Part shown: in pieces, positions 38,014-48,181 of the stretch
Numbering within the stretch: position 1 is the first letter of the stretch
Layout: every line of letters starts with the position of its first letter
Assembly: GCF_002245655.1 (NCBI RefSeq)
Contig: NZ_NOIH01000002.1
Location: forward strand, 124,001 to 188,000
Direction of reading: 5' to 3'
DNA: 64,000 bases
From: Thauera propionica
GTDB taxonomy: Bacteria; Pseudomonadota; Gammaproteobacteria; Burkholderiales; Rhodocyclaceae
The notes under the pieces: generated by a model
What the model saw: only the letters and a program-made list of their open reading frames with translations
Database searches by the model: none
What the model was told of the DNA's origin: nothing
Made by a program: the position numbers and the translations under genes

Positions 38014-39102
38014 ATGAGCGCACTCGCGCCGATTACCGAGATCATCGCCGACATCAAGGCCGGCCGCATGGTCATCCTGGTGGACGAGGAAGACCGCGAG
38101 AACGAGGGCGACCTCGTGATGGCGGCCGAATTCGTCACGCCGGAAGCAATCAACTTCATGGCCAAGCACGGCCGCGGCCTGATCTGCCTGACGCTCACCG
38201 ACGAGCGCTGCCGCCAGCTCGGCCTGCAGCAGATGGTGCGCGACAACCGCACCCCGCACGGCACCGCTTTCACGGTGTCGATCGAGGCTGCCACCGGCGT
38301 CACCACCGGCATCTCAGCCCACGACCGCGCACGCACCGTGCAGGTGGCCGTCGGCCGCCACGCCAAGCCCGAGGACATCGTCACCCCCGGCCACATCTTC
38401 CCGCTCACCGCGCAGAAAGGCGGCGTGCTGATCCGCGCCGGCCACACCGAGGCCGGTTGCGATCTTTCACATCTCGCCGGGCTGGAGCCGGCCGCGGTGA
38501 TCTGCGAGATCCTCAAGGACGACGGCACCATGGCGCGCCTGCCCGATCTCATCGAGTTCGGCAAGGCGCACGGCCTCAAGATCGGCGCCATCCGCGACCT
38601 GATCGAATACCGCGCCGCCACCGAGCATCTGGTCGAGAAGGTCAGCGAGAAGGAGGTCGACACCGCGCACGGCCGCTTCACGCTGTCGGCCTTCGAGGAC
38701 AAGACCTCGGGCGACGTGCATTTCGCCCTGTCGCGGGGCGATATCGTGCCCGGGCGCGAGACCCTGGTGCGGGTGCATGAGCCGATCTCGGTGGTCGACT
38801 TCCTCGACCCGGCGAGCGGCCGCCACAGCTTCCCGGTGAACGACTCGCTGGCGACCCTTGCGGCGGCCGAAGCCGGCGTGATGGTGCTGCTCTACCGCCC
38901 GATGTCGGGCCGCGAGCTGCTCGCCAACCTCAACGGCACCCAGGACCGCCCGGTGAAGTGGGACGCGCGCCTGTTCGGCGTCGGCGCGCAGATCCTGCGC
39001 ACGCTGAACGTCGGCAAGATGCGTCTGCTCGCCAGTCCGCGCAAGATTCCGAGCATGACCGGCTTCGGGCTCGAAATCACCGGCTTCGTCGACAAGAACT
39101 GA
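38014..39102 (+). CDS. ribB: DHBP synthase with degenerate GTP cyclohydrolase II domain
   Basis: 362 residues. The N-terminal half is a complete 3,4-dihydroxy-2-butanone-4-phosphate synthase ([53 protein letters not shown]). The C-terminal half aligns in position with GTP cyclohydrolase II but has no Cys zinc ligands: the usual GD-x-FGSLRCDCG segment is replaced by [17 protein letters not shown], and it ends [13 protein letters not shown]. It is therefore best regarded as RibB with an inactive or regulatory domain (the RibBX type described in other proteobacteria). AAAGGA lies upstream of the ATG. Confidence 0.92.
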   Translation: MSALAPITEIIADIKAGRMVILVDEEDRENEGDLVMAAEFVTPEAINFMAKHGRGLICLTLTDERCRQLGLQQMVRDNRTPHGTAFTVSIEAATGVTTGISAHDRARTVQVAVGRHAKPEDIVTPGHIFPLTAQKGGVLIRAGHTEAGCDLSHLAGLEPAAVICEILKDDGTMARLPDLIEFGKAHGLKIGAIRDLIEYRAATEHLVEKVSEKEVDTAHGRFTLSAFEDKTSGDVHFALSRGDIVPGRETLVRVHEPISVVDFLDPASGRHSFPVNDSLATLAAAEAGVMVLLYRPMSGRELLANLNGTQDRPVKWDARLFGVGAQILRTLNVGKMRLLASPRKIPSMTGFGLEITGFVDKN

Positions 39103-39121
39103 CCGAATCACAGAGAACCGC

Positions 39122-39625
39122 ATGCAACGCAACCAACCCGAAAACGCCCGCCAGGGCGCCCGCTACGACGGCATTGACGAGATCGACCCAAACTTCGCCG
39201 GTGCCGGTGTGCGCGTCGGCATCGTCATGGCGCGCTTCAACCTCGACATCTGCGAAGGCCTGCTGTCGGCCTGCACCGACGAGCTGCTGCAGCTCGGCGT
39301 CGCGCGCAGCGACATCCGCATCGTCACCGTGCCGGGCGCGCTGGAGATCCCGCTGGTGCTGCAGACCATGGCGAAGAGCGGCAAGTACGACGCACTGGTG
39401 GCGCTCGGCGCGGTGATCCGCGGCGAGACCTACCACTTCGAACTGGTCTCGAACGAGATGGGCGCGGGCGTGACCCGTGTCGGTCTCGACACCGGCCTGC
39501 CGATCGCCAACGGCGTGCTGACGACCGAAGATGACGACCAGGCGATCGCGCGCATGCGCGAGAAGGGCGCCGACTGCGCCCGCGCCGCCGTGGAAATGGC
39601 CAACCTGCTGAAGGTGGTGCGATGA
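39122..39625 (+). CDS. ribH: 6,7-dimethyl-8-ribityllumazine synthase
   Basis: 167 residues with [57 protein letters not shown] (catalytic His) and [11 protein letters not shown]. It condenses the RibB product with 5-amino-6-ribitylaminouracil. Its stop overlaps the nusB start, the classic ribH-nusB coupling. Confidence 0.97.
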   Translation: MQRNQPENARQGARYDGIDEIDPNFAGAGVRVGIVMARFNLDICEGLLSACTDELLQLGVARSDIRIVTVPGALEIPLVLQTMAKSGKYDALVALGAVIRGETYHFELVSNEMGAGVTRVGLDTGLPIANGVLTTEDDDQAIARMREKGADCARAAVEMANLLKVVR

Positions 39626-40125
39626 GCGACATGGACAACACCAGCCCGGCGCCCGAAGGCGCCGGCACCCCCAACCCGACGAGCAAGATGGCACGCCGCC
39701 GCGCGCGCGAACTCGCGCTGCAGGGCGTCTACCAGTGGCTGCTGTCGGGCAACACGATGGCCACCGTGCAGCGCCACCTCGAATCGGAAAGCGAGAGCCT
39801 CGACAAGACCGACCGCGAGCTCTTCGTCAGCCTGCTGCGCGGCGCCATCGGCAGTGCCGACGAGTTGCGCGGCTGCTTCGAGCCGCTGCTGTCGCGTCCG
39901 GTGGTCGAGCTGTCGCCGATCGAGCACGCGATCCTGCTGCTGGGCACGCACGAGCTGCGCCACAACATCGACACGCCCTACCGCGTGGTGATCAACGAGG
40001 CCATCGAACTGGCGAAGGGCTACGGCGGCACCGACGGCCACAAGTTCGTCAACGGCGTGCTCGACAAGCTCGCCGCCCGCCTGCGCCCCGAGGAGGTCGC
40101 CGCGGCCCGTGCCGGCCGCAGCTGA
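39622..40125 (+). CDS. nusB: Transcription antitermination factor NusB
   Basis: 167 residues, helical, with [53 protein letters not shown] and the conserved [30 protein letters not shown]. It works with NusE on boxA RNA during rRNA transcription. It is the last gene of the riboflavin run; thiL, often next, is absent and a convergent lipoprotein gene follows. Confidence 0.97.
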   Translation: MSDMDNTSPAPEGAGTPNPTSKMARRRARELALQGVYQWLLSGNTMATVQRHLESESESLDKTDRELFVSLLRGAIGSADELRGCFEPLLSRPVVELSPIEHAILLLGTHELRHNIDTPYRVVINEAIELAKGYGGTDGHKFVNGVLDKLAARLRPEEVAAARAGRS

Positions 40126-40134
40126 ACCGCGCGC

Positions 40135-40809
40135 CTACTGTCGCGGCGCCGGAGTGGCGGTGCCGCGCACCAGCCGCACATTGACGTAGTCGGTGTGCGT
40201 GCCGATGCCAGTCGCGCCGTTGTAGAAGGACACGCCCCAGGCCGCGAAGCGGTAGCGCTCGTCCGGCGTCGCCGACCAGTACTTGTGCGCAGGCGCGTTC
40301 GGGAACACCGTGACGAGCAGCGTCGGGGCACGGAAACCGCCCTCGCAGCTCCCCGGCACGCCGTCGGGGTCCGGCGCCCGGCGCATGCCCGAACTGCAGT
40401 AGATCAGTCCCGCCAGTTCATCGCGGGTGGGCAGGCGCCAGTCGGCGTGGCCGGCAAAGACCATCTCCTCCCCCGCCTTCTGCGCCTTGTCCCAGCTCAT
40501 CAGCGTCGATTCGCCGGCGCACACGCCGCCCTGCCAGGCCTGGCCGACCGTGCAGCGCATCCAGGTCAGGCCGGTCGTCCCATCCACCGCCGTCCCATCC
40601 TCGCGCAGCTCGAAACGCGCGGTGAAGGTCTGCTCACGCTCATCCACACCCCGCAGCGCCTGCTGATGCGTCGCTTCGGCCGCAGCCAGCATCTCTGGCG
40701 AAACAAACCCGGGCGCGGTCGACGGTGCATCGGAACTACAGGCAGCGAGCAAGCCCGCGGCCAGCGCGGCAGTCAGGACGGAAAGACGGGAGTTCTGGAA
40801 CAGGGGCAT
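40135..40809 (-). CDS. DUF1566 (Lcl C-terminal-like) lipoprotein
   Basis: 224 residues from the ATG at 40809, which has GGAGAAG upstream. The signal peptide ends in a lipobox (GLLAACSS). The body shows the DUF1566 pattern: DGTTGLTWMRCTVGQ, AGHADWRLPTRDEL, then a Trp-Ser-Ala motif in HKYWSATPDE and final VNVRLVRG. This family of C-type-lectin-like domains is secreted or lipid-anchored with unknown ligands. Cysteine pairs suggest disulfides. It is convergent with nusB. Confidence 0.85.
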   Translation of the reverse strand: MPLFQNSRLSVLTAALAAGLLAACSSDAPSTAPGFVSPEMLAAAEATHQQALRGVDEREQTFTARFELREDGTAVDGTTGLTWMRCTVGQAWQGGVCAGESTLMSWDKAQKAGEEMVFAGHADWRLPTRDELAGLIYCSSGMRRAPDPDGVPGSCEGGFRAPTLLVTVFPNAPAHKYWSATPDERYRFAAWGVSFYNGATGIGTHTDYVNVRLVRGTATPAPRQ

Positions 40810-40924
40810 TGCTTCTCCATCGGCCGCCTCACGAGTGCGGGTGGCATTGGATTGGGGCGCACAGCGCCGGGCAGGCGATCGTACGCGGAATCGTGGCAAA
40901 GCGGGGCGGTGGAACGTCAAGGCA

Positions 40925-41911
40925 TCAGTTGCGTCGGGCCCGCATCACGACGCGGTCACCGGCCTTCAGCTCGAGCACACCGTTCGCAGTCAGGGCGAAA
41001 CCCTGGACACGCGCCGCCGCGGACATGAAGCGCTGCTCCTCGTCCATCAGCGCCGGCGCGCAGGCCATCCGCGTTGCCGCCAGCTGTGACAGGCGCAGGC
41101 CTTCGCCCGACAGCGCGTAACTGCCCGTATACCGGTTGCAGGCCGCGATGCCGGCGACCCGCCCGTCGACCGTGAAGGCCAGCGTCAAACGCGCCGGGTC
41201 CTGCACCCGGTTGCCGTCGATGTCGTTCACCTGCCAGGGCTCGCCTTGCAGCAGCGCTGCCGGGTCGCCACCGCAGCCCTTGAGCACGCGGTCCTGCCAA
41301 CGCACCTCGACCACCTTCGGATGCGGCATGCCGCTCATGCTGTCCTGGCAGAGACCGTCGATCACCAGCGCAACGAGTTCGCCACCGGCCGTAATGCCCT
41401 GGTAGCTGCGCTGTCCAGACGTATCGATGACGAGCGGCCCGGCCGCAAACGCGCGCAGTTCGCCGCCATCCGCAAGCAGTTCCATACCCTGCGCGCCGAT
41501 GTCCAGCCGCCAGCCCGGCTCATTACCAACCGCACGGAACAGCGGCTTCGCGCCCTCGATCCGGCACTCGGGCTGTTCCGCGCCGTCCAACCGCAGGCGC
41601 GCAGCGTTGCCCTTCACCCAGATCTCGGTGTCGTCCTCATCCACCGACACCATCCGCATGCCCGAGGCGGTGCGCTCCGGGCGCAGCGTCCAGTTGCGGC
41701 CGTCCACGCTGAGGGTCGCCAGCTCGCCGAAGTGGCGCAGGCTCGCGACGCGCTGGCCGCAGCGGAAGCTGACCGGCGGCTGCGGATCGAGTTCGAGCAC
41801 GGCAGCCCGACCCGCGGAAGGCGTCGAGGGGGCCGAAGAACCGAACAAGGAGCAGCCGGACAGCACGACGGCCGCAGTGCTCGGCAGGAGGCAACGGGAG
41901 ATCGAGGACAT
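40925..41911 (-). CDS. META/HslJ-domain lipoprotein with MliC-like and COG3650 parts
   Basis: 328 residues, lipobox VVLSGCSLFG. Three parts: an MliC-like segment (VSFRCGQRVASLRHFG, lysozyme-inhibitor style), a middle COG3650 segment (FRAVGNEPGWRLDI, SYQGITAGGELVALVI, CQDSMSGMPHPKVVEVRW) and a C-terminal META/HslJ domain (GEPWQVNDIDGN, RVAGIAACNRYTGSYALSG, MDEEQRFMSA). It is an envelope protein likely linked to stress or lysozyme resistance; the exact role is unknown. Confidence 0.86.
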   Translation of the reverse strand: MSSISRCLLPSTAAVVLSGCSLFGSSAPSTPSAGRAAVLELDPQPPVSFRCGQRVASLRHFGELATLSVDGRNWTLRPERTASGMRMVSVDEDDTEIWVKGNAARLRLDGAEQPECRIEGAKPLFRAVGNEPGWRLDIGAQGMELLADGGELRAFAAGPLVIDTSGQRSYQGITAGGELVALVIDGLCQDSMSGMPHPKVVEVRWQDRVLKGCGGDPAALLQGEPWQVNDIDGNRVQDPARLTLAFTVDGRVAGIAACNRYTGSYALSGEGLRLSQLAATRMACAPALMDEEQRFMSAAARVQGFALTANGVLELKAGDRVVMRARRN

Positions 41912-42036
41912 GGGGATCCGGGTGGAAAAACGTGTCCGCGCATTCTATCCGCTTCGCGTACCCGGACCCGCTGTCGCGGACAATGCTTACACCTGCCACC
42001 GCGTAGCGGTAAGCTCGAGCCAGGAGGAGAAGCCCC

Positions 42037-42378
42037 ATGCATGAGATGTCCCTGGCCGTAGGCGTGCGCAGCATCATCGAGGATGCGGCGGCTGCGAACG
42101 GCTTCGGCAGGGTCCGCCGCGTGATCCTCGAAATCGGCGAACTCGCGACCGTCGAGGTCGAGGCGCTGCGCTTTTGCCTCGACGTGGTGCTGCAGGACAC
42201 GCCGGCCGCAGGCGCTTCGATCGTGGTGGAGCCCATCGCGGGAGCCGGCTGGTGTCCGGTCTGCGCGACGGCGGCACCGATGCATGCGCGCTACGAGGCG
42301 TGCCCGCACTGCGGCAGTTATCAGCTCGACGTGACCGCCGGCGACGAAATGCGCGTCAAGGCGCTGGACGTGGACTGA
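42037..42378 (+). CDS. hypA: Hydrogenase nickel incorporation protein HypA
   Basis: 113 residues starting [18 protein letters not shown]: the MHE nickel site and the zinc finger CPVC...CPHC are intact. It delivers nickel to the hydrogenase large subunit together with HypB. A very strong ribosome-binding site (AGGAGGAG) precedes the ATG, and a GACAAT -10-like element lies about 55 bases upstream. It is the first gene of hypABFCDE. Confidence 0.96.
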   Translation: MHEMSLAVGVRSIIEDAAAANGFGRVRRVILEIGELATVEVEALRFCLDVVLQDTPAAGASIVVEPIAGAGWCPVCATAAPMHARYEACPHCGSYQLDVTAGDEMRVKALDVD

Positions 42379-42431
42379 ACGGGGCATCGGTTGCCGGGCG
42401 GCGGGCAAACCGAACGGAGGGAAGTGGAACC

Positions 42432-43388
42432 ATGTGTACGGTGTGTGGTTGCGGGACAGGAGAAACACGCATTGGCGCGCTCGGTGGCGGCAAGACGTCG
42501 GCGCGCCCGGGACCGGGCGCGACACGCGCCTGGCGACCACTCGCCGGCCCTGACACCACCGCCAGGCCAGACGCCGCGCCCCCGTCCGGGAGCGCATCCG
42601 CCACCACGGCAACGCGGATCGCTGCGGCTGGCGAGACAACCGCCCAGCCCGGCCATCACCACCTCGACTTCGGCACCGGCCCCGCGCGGGCGCACGCCCC
42701 CGGCCTGAGCCAGGGGCAGATGCTGAAGATCGAGCGCGACATCCTCGGCAAGAACAACGCCCGCGCCGCCGAGAACCGCGCCTGGCTGCGGGCGCGCGGC
42801 ATCTTCGCGCTCAACCTGGTCTCGAGCCCGGGCTCAGGCAAGACCTCGCTGCTGGTACGCACCCTGCAGGCGCTGGGCGGACGCGTGCCGGCCGCGGTGA
42901 TCGAGGGCGACCAGCAGACCGAGTTCGACGCCGAGCGCATCCGCGCCACCGGCGCACCCGCGCTGCAGATCAACACCGGCAAGGGCTGTCACCTCGATGC
43001 CGACATGGTCGCCCGTGCGCTGCCGCGCATGGCGCTCGCCGATGGCAGCCTGCTGCTGATCGAGAACGTCGGCAACCTGGTCTGCCCGGCGGCCTTCGAC
43101 CTCGGCGAAGCGCACAAGGTCGCGATCCTTTCGGTCACCGAGGGCGAGGACAAGCCGCTGAAGTACCCGGACATGTTCGCCGCCGCCGACCTGATGCTGC
43201 TCAACAAGGTGGACCTGCTGCCCTATCTCCGCTTCGATACCGCACGCGCCATCGACTACGCGCTGCGGGTGAATCCGCGGCTGCGCGTGATCCGCAGCTC
43301 GGCCACCAGCGGCGAAGGCATCGACGAATGGCTGGCGTGGATCGACGCCGGCCTGGCTGCCGCACACGCGTCGGCGCGACGGGCATGA
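42432..43388 (+). CDS. hypB: Hydrogenase nickel incorporation GTPase HypB
   Basis: 318 residues. The N-terminal [11 protein letters not shown] carries the CxxCGC high-affinity nickel motif. A low-complexity Pro/Ala/Thr linker with only a short His run (GHHH) replaces the long His-rich store of some relatives. The SIMIBI G-domain follows: [11 protein letters not shown] (P-loop), [35 protein letters not shown] and [10 protein letters not shown]. The ATG at 42432 is chosen for the N-terminal metal motif. Its stop overlaps hypF. Confidence 0.96.
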   Translation: MCTVCGCGTGETRIGALGGGKTSARPGPGATRAWRPLAGPDTTARPDAAPPSGSASATTATRIAAAGETTAQPGHHHLDFGTGPARAHAPGLSQGQMLKIERDILGKNNARAAENRAWLRARGIFALNLVSSPGSGKTSLLVRTLQALGGRVPAAVIEGDQQTEFDAERIRATGAPALQINTGKGCHLDADMVARALPRMALADGSLLLIENVGNLVCPAAFDLGEAHKVAILSVTEGEDKPLKYPDMFAAADLMLLNKVDLLPYLRFDTARAIDYALRVNPRLRVIRSSATSGEGIDEWLAWIDAGLAAAHASARRA

Positions 43389-44680
43389 GCGGCCAGCCCG
43401 ATCCACAGCCGCGGCCGCCCCACAGCAACCCGGTCGTGACGCCGGCACCGGCCAGCGGCGGAGGCGAGTTGGCGCCAGGCCCGGAGATCCGCTTCACCGA
43501 AGGGCTCGCCGGCAACGGACACCCCCTGCCCATCCTTGCGCTCGGCGCCTGGTTCAAGCACGCGGCCTGCCTACTGGAACGCGATCGCGCGCGGTTCGGC
43601 CCCAATCTGGGCGACCTCGACAACGCCGACGCCTGCCGCGGCGTCGAGCCGGCTGCCGAAGCGCTGCTCGCGCAGGCGGATGGCCGCGTGCGCGCCGTTG
43701 CCCACGACCTCCACCCGGACTTCCACTCCACCCACGTCGCCGCCGCGCTCGCGGCGCGGCTGGGGGTGCCGGCGATCGGCGTGCAGCACCACCACGCCCA
43801 CGTCGCCGCGGTGCTTGCCGAGCACGCACGCTTCGATGCGCGCCCGGTGCTCGGCCTCGCGCTCGACGGCGTCGGTCTCGGCACCGACGGCGAAGCCTGG
43901 GGCGGCGAACTGCTGTGGGTCGCCGGCGCACACTTCGTGCGCCTCGGCCACCTGCGTCCGCTGCGCCTGCCAGGCGGCGACCGCGCCGCACGCGAACCCT
44001 GGCGCATGGCCGCCGCCCTGCTGCACGCCTGCGGCCGCGGCGACGAGATCGCGGGCCGCTTCGCCACTCAGCCGGCAGCAGCGATGCTCGGCCAGGTCCT
44101 CGCGCGCCCAGCCCTGTGCCCGGCCACCTCCAGCCTGGGTCGTCATTTCGATGCCGCGGCCGCCCTGCTCGGGCTGTGCGAAGTAATGCAGACGGAGGCC
44201 GAGGCCGCCATCGCCCTCGAACAGCTCGCCGCCCGCAGCACCGCGCCCGCCGTCTCGCCTGACGACTGGCGGATCGCGCAGGTGACGGTAACGCACGGGC
44301 CCGCGGATCCCTCATCCGAAGCCTCACCATCGATCGGCGCGCTGCCACCCGACGTCAGGCTGCAACTCGACCTGCACCCCCTGCTGCTGCGCCTCGCCGA
44401 CGAGCCCGATGCCGGGCGGGGCGCGGCCTGCTTCCACGCCGCGCTGGCCGCCGCACTGACCGAATGGGTCGCCACGGCACGCCGCCTCACGGGCTGCGAC
44501 ACGGTGGTGCTGTCCGGCGGTTGCCTGCACAATCGCCTGCTGTCCGCTGCACTGCACGCCAGCCTGCCGGCCCTGGGCTGCGAGGTGCTCGGCGCACGAC
44601 GCCTGTCGCCGGGCGACGCCGGCCTCGCGCTGGGCCAGGCCTGGGTCGCCCTGAACCAACTCGCTGCCAAGGAAACCTGA
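43385..44680 (+). CDS. hypF: Short HypF: carbamoyltransferase (Kae1-like) domain only
   Basis: 431 residues, about 40 percent shorter than full HypF (about 750). It carries the Kae1/HypF C-terminal region: [32 protein letters not shown], the metal-site [35 protein letters not shown] and [13 protein letters not shown]. The acylphosphatase, zinc-finger and YrdC-like domains are missing, not frameshifted: the ATG overlaps the hypB stop cleanly. A truncated HypF1 is known from Ralstonia eutropha. It needs a separate source of carbamoyl-adenylate. Confidence 0.9.
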   Translation: MSGQPDPQPRPPHSNPVVTPAPASGGGELAPGPEIRFTEGLAGNGHPLPILALGAWFKHAACLLERDRARFGPNLGDLDNADACRGVEPAAEALLAQADGRVRAVAHDLHPDFHSTHVAAALAARLGVPAIGVQHHHAHVAAVLAEHARFDARPVLGLALDGVGLGTDGEAWGGELLWVAGAHFVRLGHLRPLRLPGGDRAAREPWRMAAALLHACGRGDEIAGRFATQPAAAMLGQVLARPALCPATSSLGRHFDAAAALLGLCEVMQTEAEAAIALEQLAARSTAPAVSPDDWRIAQVTVTHGPADPSSEASPSIGALPPDVRLQLDLHPLLLRLADEPDAGRGAACFHAALAAALTEWVATARRLTGCDTVVLSGGCLHNRLLSAALHASLPALGCEVLGARRLSPGDAGLALGQAWVALNQLAAKET

Positions 44681-44682
44681 AC

Positions 44683-44943
44683 ATGTGTCTCGCCCTTCCC
44701 GCCCGCATCGTCGAATTGCTCGACGGCGACCGTTGCCGCGTGGAGCTCGGCGGCGTGCGCAAGGAGATCTCGCTCGCGCTGATCGACGGTGCGGCCGTCG
44801 GCGACTACGTGATCGTGCACGTGGGCTACGCGCTCACGAAGCTTGACCCCGAGGAAGCCGCGCAGACGCTGGCGCTGTTCGCCGAGGCCGGGCTCGATCC
44901 GGCCACAGCCTTCGCGCAGGACGACACGGCCACACCGCAATGA
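44683..44943 (+). CDS. hypC: HypC/HybG/HupF family chaperone
   Basis: 86 residues starting [16 protein letters not shown], with the essential Cys2. It continues with [12 protein letters not shown] and [18 protein letters not shown]. It carries the Fe(CN)2CO unit with HypD and docks on the large-subunit precursor. The stop overlaps hypD by four bases. Confidence 0.96.
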   Translation: MCLALPARIVELLDGDRCRVELGGVRKEISLALIDGAAVGDYVIVHVGYALTKLDPEEAAQTLALFAEAGLDPATAFAQDDTATPQ

Positions 44944-46115
44944 AGTACGTCGACGAGTTCCGCGACCAGGCGCTTGCCGCCGGCCTGGCGCGCGCGATCG
45001 CGCACGAGGCCGGCACCGGCCGCGACTACGCCTTCATGGAGTTCTGCGGCGGCCACACCCACACCCTGTCGCGCTACGGCATCGCCGACCTGCTGCCGCC
45101 CACGCTGCGCATGATCCACGGCCCCGGCTGCCCGGTTTGCGTGCTGCCGATCGGCCGCGTGGACATGGCGATCCGGCTGGCGCTGTCGCGCCCCGGGGTC
45201 ATCCTGTGCACCTACGGCGACTGCCTGCGCGTGCCCGCGTCCGACGGCCTGTCGCTGCTGAAGGCGAAGGCGCTTGGTGCCGACGTGCGCATGGTGTATT
45301 CGGCCGCCGACGCGCTCGCACTGGCCCAGCGCGAACCCGGACGCGAGGTGGTGTTCTTCGCCATCGGCTTCGAGACCACCACGCCGCCCACCGCGCTGGT
45401 GCTGCGCCAGGCCGCGCAACAGGGTCTCGCCAACTTCAGCGTGATCTGCAACCACGTGCTGACACCTGCGGCGATCGCCGCCATCCTCGAGCCGCCCGGC
45501 GGCAACGCCCCGCAGGCGGTGCACATCGACGGCTTCATCGGACCGGCCCACGTGTCGACGATCATCGGCAGCCGGCCCTACGAGGCCTTCGCCGCGACCC
45601 ACGGCAAGCCGGTGGTCATCGCCGGCTTCGAGCCGCTTGACGTCATGCAGGCCATCCTGATGCTGCTGCGCCAGGTGAATACCGGCCGCGCCGAAGTGGA
45701 AAACGAATTCACCCGCGCCGTTACCCGTGACGGCAACCTCAAGGCCCAGGCTCTGGTCGCGGAAGTCTTCGAGCCGCGTGCTAGCTTCGAATGGCGCGGA
45801 CTGGGTACGCTGCCGGATTCGGCGCTGCGCATCCGTCCTGCCTTCGCGGCCTGGGATGCCGAAACGAAGTTCGGCCTCGACTACACGCCCGTGCCGGACA
45901 ACAAGGCCTGCGAATGCGGCGCCATCCTGCGCGGGGTGAAGGCCCCCATCGACTGCAAGCTGTTCGGCACCGTGTGCACGCCCGAGACGCCGATGGGTTC
46001 GTGCATGGTGTCCTCCGAGGGCGCCTGCGCCGCGCACTACAACTACGGGCGCTTTCGCGACGTGCCGGTGCAGGTCACCGACACAGCCGCGTCCCGGAAC
46101 CAGGAAACCGCATGA
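44940..46115 (+). CDS. hypD: Hydrogenase maturation protein HypD
   Basis: 391 residues. Conserved blocks [31 protein letters not shown] (redox CxxC), [14 protein letters not shown] and ICNHVLTP are present, along with the [4Fe-4S] cysteines in [29 protein letters not shown] and [10 protein letters not shown]. With HypC and HypE it assembles the Fe(CN)2CO cofactor. It overlaps hypC and hypE by ATGA. Confidence 0.97.
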   Translation: MKYVDEFRDQALAAGLARAIAHEAGTGRDYAFMEFCGGHTHTLSRYGIADLLPPTLRMIHGPGCPVCVLPIGRVDMAIRLALSRPGVILCTYGDCLRVPASDGLSLLKAKALGADVRMVYSAADALALAQREPGREVVFFAIGFETTTPPTALVLRQAAQQGLANFSVICNHVLTPAAIAAILEPPGGNAPQAVHIDGFIGPAHVSTIIGSRPYEAFAATHGKPVVIAGFEPLDVMQAILMLLRQVNTGRAEVENEFTRAVTRDGNLKAQALVAEVFEPRASFEWRGLGTLPDSALRIRPAFAAWDAETKFGLDYTPVPDNKACECGAILRGVKAPIDCKLFGTVCTPETPMGSCMVSSEGACAAHYNYGRFRDVPVQVTDTAASRNQETA

Positions 46116-47173
46116 GCACCGTGAAACCCGGCTACGCCCGCCCGCTGGACCTGCGCAAGGGTCGCGTCGACCTTGCCTTCGGCGCAGGCGGACGCGCAAT
46201 GGCGCAGCTTGTCACCGAACTGTTCGCGCGCGCCTTGGCCAACGACTACCTGGAACGCGGCGATGACGGCGCGGTGCTGCCTGCCCCGGGTCCGGGCGAG
46301 CGCCTGGTGATGTCGACCGACGGCCATGTGGTGAGCCCGTTGTTCTTCCCCGGCGGCAACATCGGCAGCCTGTCGGTGCATGGCACGGTGAACGACCTCG
46401 CGGTGATGGGCGCGCGCCCGCTGTATCTGGCAGCCGGCTTCATCCTGGAGGAAGGCTATCCACTCGCCGATCTCGCCCGCATCGTCGAATCGATGGCCGC
46501 CGCCGCGCGCGCGGCCGGCGTCCAGGTCGTCACCGGCGACACCAAGGTGGTCGAGCAGGGCAAGGGCGACGGCGTGTTCATCACCACCACCGGGATCGGC
46601 GCCCTGCCCGCCGGGCGCGACCCGGGCGGCGCACGGGCGCGGCCGGGCGACGTGGTGCTGGTGTCGGGACGCCTCGGCGAGCACGGCATGGCGATAATGG
46701 CGCAGCGCGAATCGCTCGCCTTCGATTCCGAGATCGTCTCCGACAGCGCGGCGCTGAACGGCCTGGTCGAGGCGCTGTACGCGGCCGCGCCTGCCGACGC
46801 GATCCGCGTGCTGCGCGACCCCACCCGCGGCGGCCTGGCGACCACGCTGAACGAGATCGCCGCGCAATCGGGGGTGGGCATGGAACTCGACGAGGTGGCG
46901 ATCCCGGTGTCGCCGCAGGTGCGGGCGGCCTGCGAGCTGCTGGGGCTCGATCCGCTCTATGTCGCCAACGAAGGCAAGCTGGTAGCGCTGTGCGCGCCCG
47001 AACACGCCGATGCCCTGCTCGCCGCAATGCGCGCCCATCCGCTCGGCAGCGAGGCGGCGCGCATCGGCATCATCACCGCCGACCCGCAGCATTTCGTGCA
47101 ATTGCGCACCGGCGTCGGCGGGCGGCGGATGGTGGATTGGCTCGCCGGCGAGCAACTCCCCCGGATCTGCTGA
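46112..47173 (+). CDS. hypE: Carbamoyl-dehydratase HypE
   Basis: 353 residues of PurM-like fold: FGAGGRAMAQLVTELF, VMSTDGHVVSPLFFPGGNIG, VHGTVNDLAVMGA, DPTRGGLATTLNEIA. It ends in QLPRIC, the PRIC tail whose Cys is carbamoylated by HypF and dehydrated to thiocyanate. It is the last of the overlapping hypA-E run; no hydrogenase subunit gene follows within the window. Confidence 0.97.
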   Translation: MSTVKPGYARPLDLRKGRVDLAFGAGGRAMAQLVTELFARALANDYLERGDDGAVLPAPGPGERLVMSTDGHVVSPLFFPGGNIGSLSVHGTVNDLAVMGARPLYLAAGFILEEGYPLADLARIVESMAAAARAAGVQVVTGDTKVVEQGKGDGVFITTTGIGALPAGRDPGGARARPGDVVLVSGRLGEHGMAIMAQRESLAFDSEIVSDSAALNGLVEALYAAAPADAIRVLRDPTRGGLATTLNEIAAQSGVGMELDEVAIPVSPQVRAACELLGLDPLYVANEGKLVALCAPEHADALLAAMRAHPLGSEAARIGIITADPQHFVQLRTGVGGRRMVDWLAGEQLPRIC

Positions 47174-47325
47174 AACGGGCGCGAGACCGGCGGCCCGGCC
47201 CGCCGTGGACGCCAGGTCCGTCGCGGCATCATGCCGCCTTACAACTCATTACCGCGCGATACACACAAGGGCGACGAGTCGGCCTATCGTTCGATCCGAG
47301 ACAGCAGGGAGGCTTGGACCGGGTG

Positions 47326-47345
47326 GCCGGGGCGATCGCCCCGGC
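47326..47345. promoter_or_regulatory. Perfect 20-bp palindrome upstream of the RD-rich lipoprotein
   Basis: GCCGGGGCGATCGCCCCGGC is perfectly self-complementary and ends 34 bases before the start codon of the next gene. It could be an operator or a leader hairpin. Nothing else was recognised in the 206 bases after hypE. Confidence 0.4.
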
Positions 47346-47379
47346 GCCCGCCTCCAGCCGACGTGCAAAGGACGATGCG

Positions 47380-48045
47380 ATGCGCTTTCCATTCCGACTG
47401 TGGCCCCTTGCCCTCGCCGCCGGCGCGGCACTGGGCGGATGCGCAGTCGTGCCCGCCGAACGCTACGAAGTCCGGGAACACCGCGACGTCTATTACGGCT
47501 ACGGCGACGAGACGGTGATCATCACCTCGACGCCGCGCGTGGAGTATCGCGGCTACCCGCCGGCGGTCGGCTACGTCTGGATCGACGGCTACTGGAACCG
47601 GGTCGGTGCGCGCCAGGTTTGGGTGCCCGGCTACTGGCGCCCGCCGCACGCGCATCCGCGACCGATTGTTCGCGATCGTGACCATGGCCGCGACGACGAT
47701 CGCAGGTCTCACTGGCGCGAAGAGCGCCGCAGTGATGACCGTGATCGTGCCCGCGAACGTGACCGCTCGCCATCCGGGTCGCGCGACAGCTTCAGCCGCG
47801 ATCGTGATCGCGACGCCGACGGCACACGACAACGCAGCGAGGTGCGCACGCCAGCATTGCTCGGCGCCTCGCGCAACCGCGGCGATGGCCCGGTCACGGC
47901 CGGCGAGCGCCGCGAACCGCGCGGTGAAAAGCGCGACGACCGACGCGACTCACCGCGCCTCATTCGGGATCGCGACCGCGACGATGACAGGCGGGACGCA
48001 AGACCTGACTGGCGCACGCAAATGCAGTCGATCCGCGCCGATTGA
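47380..48045 (+). CDS. YXWXXGYW-type lipoprotein with Arg/Asp-rich tail
   Basis: 221 residues, AAAGGA upstream of the ATG. Lipobox AALGGCAV, then a domain with two GYW motifs (GYVWIDGYWNRVGARQ and VWVPGYWRPP), as in short envelope proteins of Burkholderia-type betaproteobacteria. From about residue 95 to the end the protein is low-complexity and dominated by Arg and Asp with Ser (RDRDHGRDDDRR, SFSRDRDRDADG). The tail is probably disordered and multivalent. Function unknown. Confidence 0.75.
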   Translation: MRFPFRLWPLALAAGAALGGCAVVPAERYEVREHRDVYYGYGDETVIITSTPRVEYRGYPPAVGYVWIDGYWNRVGARQVWVPGYWRPPHAHPRPIVRDRDHGRDDDRRSHWREERRSDDRDRARERDRSPSGSRDSFSRDRDRDADGTRQRSEVRTPALLGASRNRGDGPVTAGERREPRGEKRDDRRDSPRLIRDRDRDDDRRDARPDWRTQMQSIRAD

Positions 48046-48181
48046 TCGCCCGTGCCGGGCGTCGGCGAGGTTGCTCAGTTGCCGCATCGCAGCGAGAATC
48101 ACGCCTTTGGTGCCGCCACCCGCGGTACCGCGTTCCGGCGTGCCCATCCTGCGCGCCTTCTTGACCCGCTCAGGCAAAACC

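Noticed and set aside
38014-39102. Fully bifunctional RibBA
   Set aside because: The GTP cyclohydrolase II zinc-binding cysteines are absent from the C-terminal domain.
43385-44680. Assignment as TsaD (tRNA threonylcarbamoyladenosine protein)
   Set aside because: The Kae1-like fold is shared, but the position between hypB and hypC with ATGA overlap and HypF-type motifs favour a short HypF.
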